From IMG/VR virus record IMGVR_UViG_3300037805_000380, positions 1 to 21,873 of that record: a DNA stretch of 21,873 nucleotides; one strand, given 5' to 3'. The translations under genes and the position numbers were made by a program. The stretch is from a virus. The notes under the pieces are model-generated. The model was given only the letters and a program-made list of their open reading frames with translations, was not told where the DNA came from and made no database searches. Below, in pieces: positions 6,205-13,895 of the stretch. Every line of letters starts with the position of its first letter. The stretch's first letter is position 1.

Positions 6205-6575
6205 GACCCGAATTCCCCAGTGTTGTTAAACTCAGCATAACCACCCAGACGGGTAACTAAATTCAGAAACGCTAGCTGTGCCTTTTCCCTCGGCGTGTCC
6301 GTATAACCCCAGGCTTCTTTTTTACACTCAACAGCGACAAATTGACCAATAACTGTACCGACCATTTCCTGCGTTATATGAATTGGTCTGATACCGATCA
6401 AGTCACTGGATTTTAATTTCCGGTTCATTTTCTTAGATTCATTACACAACCCGTAGCGAATATGGCGACCGTCTGTTGTTTCTGCTGCACCTACATTGTT
6501 ACGCCACAAACGCCACCCACCATTGCTTGCGGCTTCCCTGCATTGCTCTTGTACTTCTGATTCTCTTTTACTCAT
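6201..6575 (-). CDS. VRR-NUC domain nuclease
   Basis: The 124-residue protein fits the stand-alone virus-type VRR-NUC nuclease family, a PD-(D/E)XK fold. Visible marks are ESEVQEQC near the N-terminus, SDLIGI (D58), VAVECKKE (E83 and K85 of the ExK core) and REKAQLAFLNLVTRLGGYA (Q100). Family members act on branched or flap DNA and are usually next to SF2 helicases in phages, as here, where the gene overlaps the helicase stop by 4 bases. A role in recombination or repair of replication intermediates is likely. The length is normal for the family. Confidence 0.85.
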   Translation of the reverse strand: MSKRESEVQEQCREAASNGGWRLWRNNVGAAETTDGRHIRYGLCNESKKMNRKLKSSDLIGIRPIHITQEMVGTVIGQFVAVECKKEAWGYTDTPREKAQLAFLNLVTRLGGYAEFNNTGEFGS

Positions 6576-8236
6576 ATTTTAATTCTCTCGTTTAATGCAC
6601 TGGCATCATCACAACCTAACGCTTGTGCGCTCAGCCAATCGATGTCAAATGTTATGTAAAATATTTTGAAAATCTCGTCATTGCTGCGACCCTCAGCCCG
6701 TTGGTTGCCACCCCACTGTGCCATGTTGTCGCGCAATACCTTTTGTGATTGTTGTGTAGCGATCACTTCTTTGTGCTTCCTGCGACAATGTGCGTCGTTC
6801 CATTTACCACCCTGGTATAGTCCAGCTCTATATTCTTCAACCTGCACCTCTACACTACGATTAACAGCGTCAACTTCTCCGCGCATTGTCGCTAGTGTGT
6901 CCTTATGTAACTCAGTTAAATCACCATCAACGTGTTCTAATGATCGTCGCTCCACTGGCTCAGGATAATACCCACAATCAGGACATTCGCGTTTGAAACG
7001 CGGATATACAAACGTACAAGCGGGGCATGATTTAACAGTTGTTGGCACTGATTGTTGTTTTTTGGTCTTCCGTTCTAGTGTCCACTGTCGCGGTGCATCT
7101 GGTAGTCCATGCTTAGCAACGTTACCGACGTGATCGATGATCAATCCATGCTTCTTACCTTGCATTAAACGTAGCACTCTACCGAACATTTGCACGAATA
7201 AACCATAACTAGCCGTTGGTCTGGCCATGCTCAAACACTCAATGGCTGGTAAGTCGAAACCCTCCCCGAATAAATCCACATTGATCAACTGCATGTATTC
7301 TTTAGTTGCAAATTTACGCAATATAGCTGCTCGTTGATCACAAGGTGTTTTCGCATTGACCAGGACAGCCGGAACACCAACGCTATTAAATTGCGCCTCG
7401 ATCTCGCGCCCTGTTTCCATATCCGGCACGAATGTAATCCCCAATTTACCCGGTGCAATACGTTGATAATGGGATACAACATCACCCACCACAGTTGATT
7501 TTTCATGCACAACCAATCCCGAATTAGCGACCGCTTCTGATATGCCTTTTTTGCTGTAATCACCTGATGCAGTGAGTTTCACCTCAGTTAAATCTAGGTC
7601 AGTGGTGACAGGTGCGAATATTCGATACTCTGTTAGATGACCATCGTTGATTAATTGGCGCATACTGCTACCAACGATCATTACATCCATGACACCATCG
7701 AACTCACGACCAAGACCGCGACCATCTGCTCTAAGTGGTGTGGCTGTAACACCCAACCCCTTTGCATTCGGAAACATTGAGACAGCTTTTCCCCACTTAT
7801 TTTCCTTAGTCAGATGGTGGGCTTCATCTGTCACCCATAATTTAACAGTGGGCAACCAGTTTTTTAACTCATCACCACGTCGTATCAATGTATCAACACC
7901 AGCGACCGCTGTTTTAGCCTGGTGATTATAATAAGATCGACCGAATTGCAGCATGTGCATGCCAACGATCATTTTAATCACCTTCTGGCTACCGATGATT
8001 CTATGTGTGATTCCGTTTTTAGCCAATGCCAGTGATATTTGACTCACTAACTCTTGTCTATGTGCAATCACACACGACACAATCCCCTCAACTAATGATG
8101 ATATGCATACCGTCTTACCTCCTCCCGTTGGTAAAACGGCAAGTATATTAGAAGCTCCATTAAGCCACGCATCGTTAATGCGTTGGTTTAACACCGTTTG
8201 ATATTTTCTTAGTTTTATTGTTGACATGCCGGTCAT
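6572..8236 (-). CDS. Superfamily 2 DEAH helicase
   Basis: The 554-residue protein has the SF2 motifs in order: LRKYQ (Q motif, about 9-13), PTGGGKT Walker A (36-42), DEAH (137-140), TATP (164-167) and the motif VI stretch QMFGRVLRL (about 345-353). A four-cysteine zinc ribbon (CPAC and CPDC about 15 residues apart) follows near residues 400-425, as in many phage RecQ/UvsW-like DEAD/DEAH helicases. It would unwind or remodel branched DNA together with the overlapping VRR-NUC gene. Two in-frame starts are possible, ATG 8236 and ATG 8227 (MSTIKLRKYQ); neither has a clear ribosome site, and an in-frame stop lies upstream. It heads the leftward operon. Confidence 0.85.
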   Translation of the reverse strand: MTGMSTIKLRKYQTVLNQRINDAWLNGASNILAVLPTGGGKTVCISSLVEGIVSCVIAHRQELVSQISLALAKNGITHRIIGSQKVIKMIVGMHMLQFGRSYYNHQAKTAVAGVDTLIRRGDELKNWLPTVKLWVTDEAHHLTKENKWGKAVSMFPNAKGLGVTATPLRADGRGLGREFDGVMDVMIVGSSMRQLINDGHLTEYRIFAPVTTDLDLTEVKLTASGDYSKKGISEAVANSGLVVHEKSTVVGDVVSHYQRIAPGKLGITFVPDMETGREIEAQFNSVGVPAVLVNAKTPCDQRAAILRKFATKEYMQLINVDLFGEGFDLPAIECLSMARPTASYGLFVQMFGRVLRLMQGKKHGLIIDHVGNVAKHGLPDAPRQWTLERKTKKQQSVPTTVKSCPACTFVYPRFKRECPDCGYYPEPVERRSLEHVDGDLTELHKDTLATMRGEVDAVNRSVEVQVEEYRAGLYQGGKWNDAHCRRKHKEVIATQQSQKVLRDNMAQWGGNQRAEGRSNDEIFKIFYITFDIDWLSAQALGCDDASALNERIKI

Positions 8237-8249
8237 GGTCGCATAACAT
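8221..8249 (+). promoter_or_regulatory. Sigma-70-like promoter for the rightward replication operon
   Basis: TTGACA (8221-8226), a 17-base spacer and TAACAT (8244-8249) form a good consensus pair, with the minus-35 box perfect and the minus-10 matching 4 of 6. Transcription would start near 8256, about 30 bases before ATG 8286. The site overlaps the start codons of the divergent helicase gene. Confidence 0.6.
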
Positions 8250-8285
8250 GGCTACTCCGTCAAGTTCAAAACAAGGTTTAAATAA

Positions 8286-8888
8286 ATGACTATTAAGATA
8301 GAAGTGGAAGATATTAGTGAGCTGTATCAGTTGTTAAGTTCAATGTCAGTTGCACCTGAACCAGTGGTTGTAGAGCCACCTGTTTCAGAATACCCACAGG
8401 GTACGTTCACAAGTCCTGAATGCCCTGGTGTCACCATAGATTTTGAGAAGACTGATGCGTTCGTCGTCACACCACCAGAACCAGAGGGATTCGATGTACA
8501 ACCAGAATTATCAGGTCCAACAGTGGATAAAAACGGTGACGAGTGGGACGAGCGCATTCACTCACGTGGAAAAACGTTCAACCAGGATGGCACGTGGCGC
8601 ATCAAACGTAAGCCTAATGACATAGACGAGTCGGAATGGCAAACGTATATCGATCAAATTAGACAGCCTAACTCGGTGCCTGAACATGAAATATTAAAAC
8701 CAATTGACGAAGAAATAACATTTCCTCAGTTAATGGCAGTGATCACCGAAAAAATAACATCGGGCAGCGCAAGTACTGAAGAAATCGATTCAATGATCTA
8801 TAAGCACGATATAAATAACGTTGCTGAATTGCTGAATAGCGATAAAACCCATTTGATACCTGTCATCTATGCGGAATTATCACAATGA
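8286..8888 (+). CDS. Acidic conserved phage protein of unknown function (200 aa)
   Basis: The protein opens with a short helix, then a long Pro/Glu-rich acidic linker (about residues 25-80). The motif DKNGDEWDERIHSRGKTF...DGTWRIKRK follows (about 81-112), which I know from phage proteins encoded beside SSB and nuclease genes. A helical C-terminus (about 145-198, TFPQLMAVITEKI...) completes it. The linker suggests a flexible adaptor between two binding modules. It is first in the rightward operon, overlapping the DUF2800 gene by ATGA, so it probably works in replication or recombination. The WDERIH core also occurs in the polymerase C-terminus. The start follows a weak AAGG site. Confidence 0.7.
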   Translation: MTIKIEVEDISELYQLLSSMSVAPEPVVVEPPVSEYPQGTFTSPECPGVTIDFEKTDAFVVTPPEPEGFDVQPELSGPTVDKNGDEWDERIHSRGKTFNQDGTWRIKRKPNDIDESEWQTYIDQIRQPNSVPEHEILKPIDEEITFPQLMAVITEKITSGSASTEEIDSMIYKHDINNVAELLNSDKTHLIPVIYAELSQ

Positions 8889-10024
8889 ACCCACCTCGCC
8901 CATCAGGCGCACACCAGTGGAGTGTGTGCCACGGCTCGCATCGTATGCAAGTCAACGCGCCAGAGCAGGAACCAAGCGAAGCAGCCGAAGAAGGAACGGC
9001 CGCCCACTGGTTAGCTGAACAGGTTCTAGACCACTGGTCAAAGCTAGCACCTATTGCACCTCTTAAGCAGGAATATGTCGGTTCAATGGCTGAAAACGAT
9101 GTGCTGATAACTGATGAAATGTGGGACGGTGTCGATACATACGTTACAGATGTTTTAAAATCTGTAAGAGGAGGTGCCACATTGCCAGCGTTGCAAATTG
9201 AGCAGCGTGTTGACCTTGAGTTGATTTACCCTGGTATGTCAGGCACACCGGATGCTTATATATATGATGCTCAAGCTAATCATTTAACGGTCTGGGATTT
9301 AAAATTCGGTCATGGCTTAGTTGAGGTGATTAAGAATCCTCAGCTTATGATTTACGCTGCAGGGATAGTTTCGGCTTTGGGTCTGAGTGAAGTCAATATT
9401 ACACTGAAAATCGTACAACCACGAGCCAGCCATCCACTTGGCTCAGTGCGAAAATGGCAGATTACCAGCAAACATTTAAACCCGTTGATTGCCGATCTTA
9501 GTGTTGCTGCACACCTTGCCATGGGTGAACAACCTAATTGCGTAAGTGGTACTCACTGTAGATATTGTTCAGCACGTCACCTGTGTCGATCACTATCAAG
9601 CACTGTTTATAACGCCATCGATGTGATAACAGAGTCTGTACCTATGACTCTTGATGAACAAGGTCTTTCTACCGAGCTGAAGTTGCTACGTCGAATGGAG
9701 CAGTTGTTTAAATACAGGCTGACTGCTATTGAATCGGAAATTGAGTCTAAATTACGCGGTGGTAGTGCGATACCAGGGTTCTCAGCAAAACAGAAACATG
9801 GACGTAAACGATGGAAGGCTGGCACAGATTTAAACACCGTTGCTATGGTTGGAGATTTAACGGGTGTTCAGTTACGCAAGGATATGCAACTTCTAACACC
9901 ATCACAAGCGAAGAAATTAGGTATTGACGATGCGGTCATATCTTTGTATAGTGAGACTCCTGTTACAGGTTTTAACGTTGTCGAAGATGACACATTACAA
10001 GCACAAGAGGCATTTAAAAAATGA
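8885..10024 (+). CDS. DUF2800 family RecB/Cas4-like nuclease
   Basis: The 379-residue protein has the DUF2800 layout with a PD-(D/E)XK core: EEGTAAHWLAE (H41), GTPDAYIYD (D123), VWDLKFG (D138 and K140) and PQLMIYAAG (Q153). Cysteines C15, C224, C227 and C233 are placed one near the N-terminus and three in a C-terminal cluster, as in Cas4/AddB nucleases that hold a 4Fe-4S cluster. I infer an iron-sulfur exonuclease acting in recombination or end processing. Start and stop are ATGA overlaps with both neighbours; the next gene encodes the SSB-like protein, a common partnership. Confidence 0.85.
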   Translation: MNPPRPSGAHQWSVCHGSHRMQVNAPEQEPSEAAEEGTAAHWLAEQVLDHWSKLAPIAPLKQEYVGSMAENDVLITDEMWDGVDTYVTDVLKSVRGGATLPALQIEQRVDLELIYPGMSGTPDAYIYDAQANHLTVWDLKFGHGLVEVIKNPQLMIYAAGIVSALGLSEVNITLKIVQPRASHPLGSVRKWQITSKHLNPLIADLSVAAHLAMGEQPNCVSGTHCRYCSARHLCRSLSSTVYNAIDVITESVPMTLDEQGLSTELKLLRRMEQLFKYRLTAIESEIESKLRGGSAIPGFSAKQKHGRKRWKAGTDLNTVAMVGDLTGVQLRKDMQLLTPSQAKKLGIDDAVISLYSETPVTGFNVVEDDTLQAQEAFKK

Positions 10025-10914
10025 CAGATTTAATTACATTTACAACACCCGTTGGTCGTATTGTTTCAGGCGATGTTTACAAAGGTAACGATAAGGACGC
10101 GAGTGGTGCGCCAAGGCTTATTAAGTCAGGCCCCAACGCTGGTCAACCAACAGTGCAGTTTTACATTGGTCTAGCGGTTGCTAAAACACCAAACGTGCCG
10201 TGGGAGCAGGAAGAATGGGGTGCTAAGATCATGCAAGTGGCCAGGGGTGGTTGCCCTGCGTTATTTGATCCGGCCACAGGTCAATTACTTCAAGGTCGAA
10301 ACTTCGCGTTTAAGGTTTCGGATGGCGATAGTCAGATTCCCAACACCGTTGGTAAGAAGCCTTGTGATAACGAGGGCTGGGCTGGTCATTGGGTTCTGCA
10401 CTTCTCGAACGGTTTTGCTCCGTCATGTTTCAATAATGATGGTACAGCACCACTATTAGAACCGATGATTAAACGTGGTTATTTCGTGCAAGTGAATGGT
10501 AGCGTTAATGCCAACACGAACATGCAAAACCCTGGTGTTTTTCTGAACCACAACATGATTGCGTTTAGTGGTTATGGTGATGAAATCAAAGGTGGTGCCG
10601 ATCCTCGTGCCGCAGGCTTTGGGGCAGCACCAGCACCAGCAGGAATGAGCGCAACACCTCCGGCTGGTATGGCACCGCCTGCAGCACCGATGGCACCGAT
10701 GGCACCGATGGCACCGATGGCACCGATGGCACCGCCTGCAGCACCGATGGCACCGATGGCACCGATGGCACCGATGGCACCGCCTGCGACAGACCTGATA
10801 CAACCACCCGCTGAAGATCAATATGAATTGCAAGGTCGGGTGTTCAGTCGTTCTGAACTGTTGAGCATGCCTGGTTGGACTGAAGCGGCATTGGCTGGCT
10901 TGACCAAGGTCTGA
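10021..10914 (+). CDS. Single-stranded-DNA-binding-like protein with Met-Ala-Pro repeat linker
   Basis: Residues 1-190 resemble the phage SSB-like (DUF2815-type) OB-fold family: GRIVSGDVYKGNDKD, IKSGPNAGQPTVQFYIGLA, FAFKVSDGDSQIPN, GHWVLHFSNGFAP, KRGYFVQVNGSV and PGVFLNHNMIAFSGYG. It would coat single strands during replication by the polymerase encoded 3 bases downstream. After the core comes a low-complexity linker built of MAP/APP units (about residues 215-255), then a conserved-looking tail, FSRSELLSMPGWTEAALAGL. The usual acidic DDDIPF-type SSB tip is absent. The start overlaps the nuclease stop by ATGA. Confidence 0.8.
   Translation: MTDLITFTTPVGRIVSGDVYKGNDKDASGAPRLIKSGPNAGQPTVQFYIGLAVAKTPNVPWEQEEWGAKIMQVARGGCPALFDPATGQLLQGRNFAFKVSDGDSQIPNTVGKKPCDNEGWAGHWVLHFSNGFAPSCFNNDGTAPLLEPMIKRGYFVQVNGSVNANTNMQNPGVFLNHNMIAFSGYGDEIKGGADPRAAGFGAAPAPAGMSATPPAGMAPPAAPMAPMAPMAPMAPMAPPAAPMAPMAPMAPMAPPATDLIQPPAEDQYELQGRVFSRSELLSMPGWTEAALAGLTKV
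10672..10785. repeat. 9-bp tandem repeats (Ala-Pro-Met) in the SSB-like gene
   Basis: The unit gcaccgatg occurs five times (10684-10728) and then four times (10741-10776). Both runs are preceded by gcaccgcctgca, giving a nested higher-order duplication, and a third gcaccgcct closes the array at 10777-10785. The DNA is almost perfectly identical between units, as expected of a slippage-prone minisatellite. Confidence 0.95.
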
Positions 10915-10917
10915 TAA

Positions 10918-12867
10918 ATGAATATCTACGCTTATGACATTGAAACTTACCCTAACATTTTTACGTGTGCCATTGAGCATATTGCTACTGGCACGCATTG
11001 GATGTTTGAAATTTCTGACCGCCGCGATGACACACTTTCGTTTAAGTCGTTTATAGCAGACTTGCAAAAGTGTGGCGCTCAAATGGTGGGTTTTAATAAC
11101 GTGGGCTTTGATTACCCCGTAATACATGCGATTTTAACCGGTGCATGTATTACGGTGGCTGATATTTATAACAAAGCTATGGCAATCATTAAAGGTGATT
11201 CATTTGCCCACGCAGTTTGGCCAGACGACAGGGCTGTAACGCAAATTGACTTGTTTGAAATCCATCATTTCGATAACAAAGCGCGCTCAACATCATTAAA
11301 GGCGCTTGAATTTGCGATGAGGATGGATGATATACAAGACCTACCGTTCCCCGTTGGCGTAGCGTTAAATGACGAACAGAAGGACGTGCTGATTAGTTAT
11401 AACTGGCACGATATTAAAGCCACTGTTGAGTTTTATGAATTAACGTTGCATATGATTCAGTTCAGGGAGGTGCTATCAAAACGATACAACCGTGATTTTA
11501 CAAACCATAACGATACTAAAATCGGCAAAGATTTTTTTGTCATGGAGCTGGAACGCAAGGGGATTGAATGCTTCAGTCGTGTGGGTGGTAAAAAACAACC
11601 CAAGCAAACACTAAGGTCATCGATTCACTTAAAAGATTTGATTTTTAATTATGTCGAATTCGTTAATCCTGAGTTCAATCGCATTCTAGATTACTTCAAA
11701 GGCAAAACAATCACTGAAACCAAAGGAGTGTTTAATGATTTAACCGCAACTATCGATGGTCTAGATTATGTGTTTGGCGCTGGTGGACTACATGCCAGCG
11801 TTGACCGTCAATTAGTGGTAAGCAACGAAACGCATACCGTTATTGACGTGGACGTTGCCAGTTACTATCCAAATCTAGCCATACAAAATGGTATGTATCC
11901 CAAGCATCTTGGGCGTGAATTCTGTGATATTTACCTGGATGTTTACCAGCAACGTAAGACTCACGCAAAAGGAACGCCTGAAAACGAATCGTTAAAACTG
12001 GCACTTAACGGTGTGTACGGTGATTCAAATAATAAGTACTCACCGTTCTACGATCCAGCGTATACCATGATGACCACCATCAATGGTCAGTTGTTGTTGT
12101 GTATGTTAGTTGAGGAATTGTTACGCATACCAGGCATGGAAATAATCCAGTGCAACACGGATGGCGTAACGTACCGTTGCCCGAATGCTCGCATCGCTCA
12201 ATCAAGGGTGATCTGTAAGAAATGGGAGCAACTGACACAACTAGAACTAGAAGAAGCACAATATTCTAGGTTCTGGATTCGAGACGTTAATAATTACATT
12301 GCAGAGTACGCTGGTTCCGGTGATCTGAAACGCAAAGGAGCATACGAGTACGACAGGGAGCATCACCAGAATCAATCAGCAATGGTGGTTGCCAAAGCGG
12401 TAGAGCAACACATGGTGCATGGTGTGGATGTTCGTGAATTTATCACATGCCACACCAACGCTTATGATTTTTGCTTACGCGCTAAAGTGCCACGTTCTAA
12501 CCGTCTAGTGCTGCGTTGGGCGCAATGGGGTGTGGATATGCCACAGCAAACATTGACTAGATACCACGTTGCAAAACAGGGTGGGTCACTGGTGAAGATA
12601 GCACCCAGTCGTGGTGTGGTTGGTCATTATAAACGGGCCAATAAATTAACCGATTCTTATTATAACGAGGTGTTACAGACCATAGGTGTTGGCGTATGGG
12701 ATGAGCGCATACACACGAAAAATAAAGCAAAGTACGAAGGAGATGTGGAAACGGGAATTTCCACAGGTCACAGCGTTGCAGAGTGTAATCGCATGAGCGC
12801 GTTTGATTGGAATAATTTGAACTACGAATATTACATTAACGAAGCAAACAAACTAATAATAAAATGA
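10918..12867 (+). CDS. Family B DNA polymerase
   Basis: The 649-residue enzyme has a 3'-5' exonuclease domain: Exo I DIET at 7-10, Exo II GFNNVGFDYP at 58-67, and Exo III YNWHD at 161-165. The palm motifs follow: A DVDVASYYPN (catalytic D312), B KLALNGVYG (K360, N364, Y367) and C NTDG at 413-416 in place of DTDS. Motifs A and B are only about 48 residues apart, too close for the TPR2 insertion of protein-primed enzymes. With a primase-helicase nearby, RNA-primed synthesis is expected. The C-terminus carries WDERIHTKNKAKYEG, a feature I associate with this phage polymerase group. ATG 10918 follows the SSB stop closely. Confidence 0.9.
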   Translation: MNIYAYDIETYPNIFTCAIEHIATGTHWMFEISDRRDDTLSFKSFIADLQKCGAQMVGFNNVGFDYPVIHAILTGACITVADIYNKAMAIIKGDSFAHAVWPDDRAVTQIDLFEIHHFDNKARSTSLKALEFAMRMDDIQDLPFPVGVALNDEQKDVLISYNWHDIKATVEFYELTLHMIQFREVLSKRYNRDFTNHNDTKIGKDFFVMELERKGIECFSRVGGKKQPKQTLRSSIHLKDLIFNYVEFVNPEFNRILDYFKGKTITETKGVFNDLTATIDGLDYVFGAGGLHASVDRQLVVSNETHTVIDVDVASYYPNLAIQNGMYPKHLGREFCDIYLDVYQQRKTHAKGTPENESLKLALNGVYGDSNNKYSPFYDPAYTMMTTINGQLLLCMLVEELLRIPGMEIIQCNTDGVTYRCPNARIAQSRVICKKWEQLTQLELEEAQYSRFWIRDVNNYIAEYAGSGDLKRKGAYEYDREHHQNQSAMVVAKAVEQHMVHGVDVREFITCHTNAYDFCLRAKVPRSNRLVLRWAQWGVDMPQQTLTRYHVAKQGGSLVKIAPSRGVVGHYKRANKLTDSYYNEVLQTIGVGVWDERIHTKNKAKYEGDVETGISTGHSVAECNRMSAFDWNNLNYEYYINEANKLIIK

Positions 12868-12877
12868 GAGTAAACTA

Positions 12878-13084
12878 ATGGGTGATCCGAAAATATTAAA
12901 TCATGAAAATAAAGAAGCGGTCGCGTATGCCAGAGACGCGCTTAAGCCTGGCGAATCGATTAAAGATTACGTGAATATATCAGTTCAACGAATAGATATG
13001 GTCATTTCACGATGCGATAACCGGTTTCCATATTGGCGAGAGATGAGAAAAAACGTTCTACGTAACGGGGGCATGATTGTCTAA
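12878..13084 (+). CDS. Hypothetical protein (68 aa) at the end of the polymerase operon
   Basis: The product starts MGDPKILNHENKEAVAYARD and appears all-helical, ending WREMRKNVLRNGGMIV. A GAGAG ribosome site lies 8 bases before ATG 12878, 10 bases after the polymerase stop. Its last 83 bases run antiparallel to the small minus-strand gene at 13002-13205. I do not recognise a family. Confidence 0.6.
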   Translation: MGDPKILNHENKEAVAYARDALKPGESIKDYVNISVQRIDMVISRCDNRFPYWREMRKNVLRNGGMIV

Positions 13085-13205
13085 GACATTCCCCGACCCA
13101 TCTGGCGCATAAATCGTTTACCTTTGTTGCGTCTGGTGACTTACCAGCAAAGCTACCATAAGGCATTCGGATACAAGCGTACAAACCTAGTCTAGTTCTA
13201 GCCAT
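13002..13205 (-). CDS. Small phage protein with RLGLY...YGSFAGK motif (67 aa)
   Basis: The N-terminus MARTRLGLYACIRMPYGSFA, followed by GKS, matches a short motif (RLGLYxxPRxxYGSFAGK) that I recall from small unassigned phage proteins near virion genes. That is the main reason for calling it. The ATG follows directly on a TAA (13206-13208) that ends the 29-codon stretch upstream. The C-terminal part (beyond about residue 40) overlaps the convergent 68-residue gene and is Cys/Arg-rich, so the meaningful portion may be only the N-terminal half. Function is unknown. Confidence 0.5.
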   Translation of the reverse strand: MARTRLGLYACIRMPYGSFAGKSPDATKVNDLCARWVGECLRQSCPRYVERFFSSLANMETGYRIVK

Positions 13206-13295
13206 TTACACAATCACTATGTTGTTGCCACTTGGGGTTGCGGCTTCCCACTCAATGACACCAGCATACGCACGATTAGCGCCTGTAATTTCTAT
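13206..13295 (-). other. 29-codon coding-like stretch without a start codon
   Basis: In this frame the minus strand reads IEITGANRAYAGVIEWEAAT and then PSGNNIVIV before TAA. It looks like the end of a small structural phage protein. No ATG, GTG or TTG lies in the frame after an upstream TAG (13296-13298). It overlaps the end of the holin candidate in the +1 frame, and its stop touches the next ATG. It could be a +1 frameshift extension, a degraded gene, or translated from a rare start. Confidence 0.35.
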
Positions 13296-13545
13296 CTAAC
13301 TTCTGATTAACCAGTATAAAATCTTGCTTGCTTTCAGCTCTCAGCGATTTAATTTCTTGCTTAACTTCAGTAAGTGACGCAGCTTCAAGGCGTTTATGCT
13401 CTACTAAATCCCCAGCCACTGTATCAACAGATTGCTTATTTAAATCAACTCGACCGCTGATATTGAACATTAAACTAATCGATGTTCCACCGATTATAAG
13501 AACTGTCAATATGTCGCTGACAGTGATTGATTTATCAAGTCTCAT
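13276..13545 (-). CDS. Holin-like membrane protein with coiled-coil tail
   Basis: From ATG 13545 the protein has 89 residues: MRLDKSITVSDILTVLIIGG leads into a single hydrophobic span (about residues 8-28). A charged helix of about 55 residues with heptad character follows (VDTVAGDLVEHKRL...VKQEIKSLRAESKQ), ending DRNYRR. One span plus a coiled coil is common among small phage holins and spanin-like accessory proteins, and its place downstream of the endolysin and DUF1353 genes fits lysis. GTG 13551 is an alternative start. The ATG shares one base with the preceding TGA. The holin assignment is inference. Confidence 0.6.
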   Translation of the reverse strand: MRLDKSITVSDILTVLIIGGTSISLMFNISGRVDLNKQSVDTVAGDLVEHKRLEAASLTEVKQEIKSLRAESKQDFILVNQKLDRNYRR

Positions 13546-13895
13546 CACCACATGCCATTCTTACGTGCTTCACCACCGCCGCGTGCCCAGGTTGCAACCC
13601 ACCATGTAACACGTCGAACCCATCGTCCCTCTTCGCTCAAAATATCTGAAAGAACGGTTGATGCCTGCCAGTTGTTACATTCAGAGTTATCGCTCCATTT
13701 GCCTGTATTGCAGAGTTGATCATGCACCCACCAGCCAAGTGAGTTAATATCAAAGGCGCCGGTTGCGCCGTCTGAAAAATCACCACGTTTCATGTAAACG
13801 GTTTTATTATAACGAGGACTATAATACGATACATTCTGATCAAGTATGTAACCACGCCGCTCATCATCCCAATGGTACGCAGGAATTCTATTCAT
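13545..13895 (-). CDS. DUF1353-like phage protein (116 aa)
   Basis: The sequence YMKRGDFSDGATGAFDINS followed by WWVHDQLCNTGKW resembles the DUF1353 pattern (a GFxSDGAT turn followed by an HD-containing helix). The Trp-rich tail VRRVTWWVATWARGGGEARK is typical of a short phage subfamily I recall. The conserved D, H and D could bind a metal, but no activity is established to my knowledge. The gene lies between a coiled-coil gene and the holin candidate; ATGA and one-base overlaps tie it to both. Confidence 0.7.
   Translation of the reverse strand: MNRIPAYHWDDERRGYILDQNVSYYSPRYNKTVYMKRGDFSDGATGAFDINSLGWWVHDQLCNTGKWSDNSECNNWQASTVLSDILSEEGRWVRRVTWWVATWARGGGEARKNGMW

Noticed and set aside
10456-11127. 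Minus-strand ORF of 223 codons rich in Cys-His-Arg repeats
   Set aside because: It is the antisense shadow of the 9-bp repeat in the SSB-like gene and of the polymerase start; its CHR repeats are a by-product of the plus-strand Met-Ala-Pro codons, and it has no ribosome site or operon context.
13085-13275. Possible bidirectional terminator between the convergent operons
   Set aside because: Only a 5-bp hairpin (CTGGT-GACTT-ACCAG) was found, without a T-run; too weak to call.
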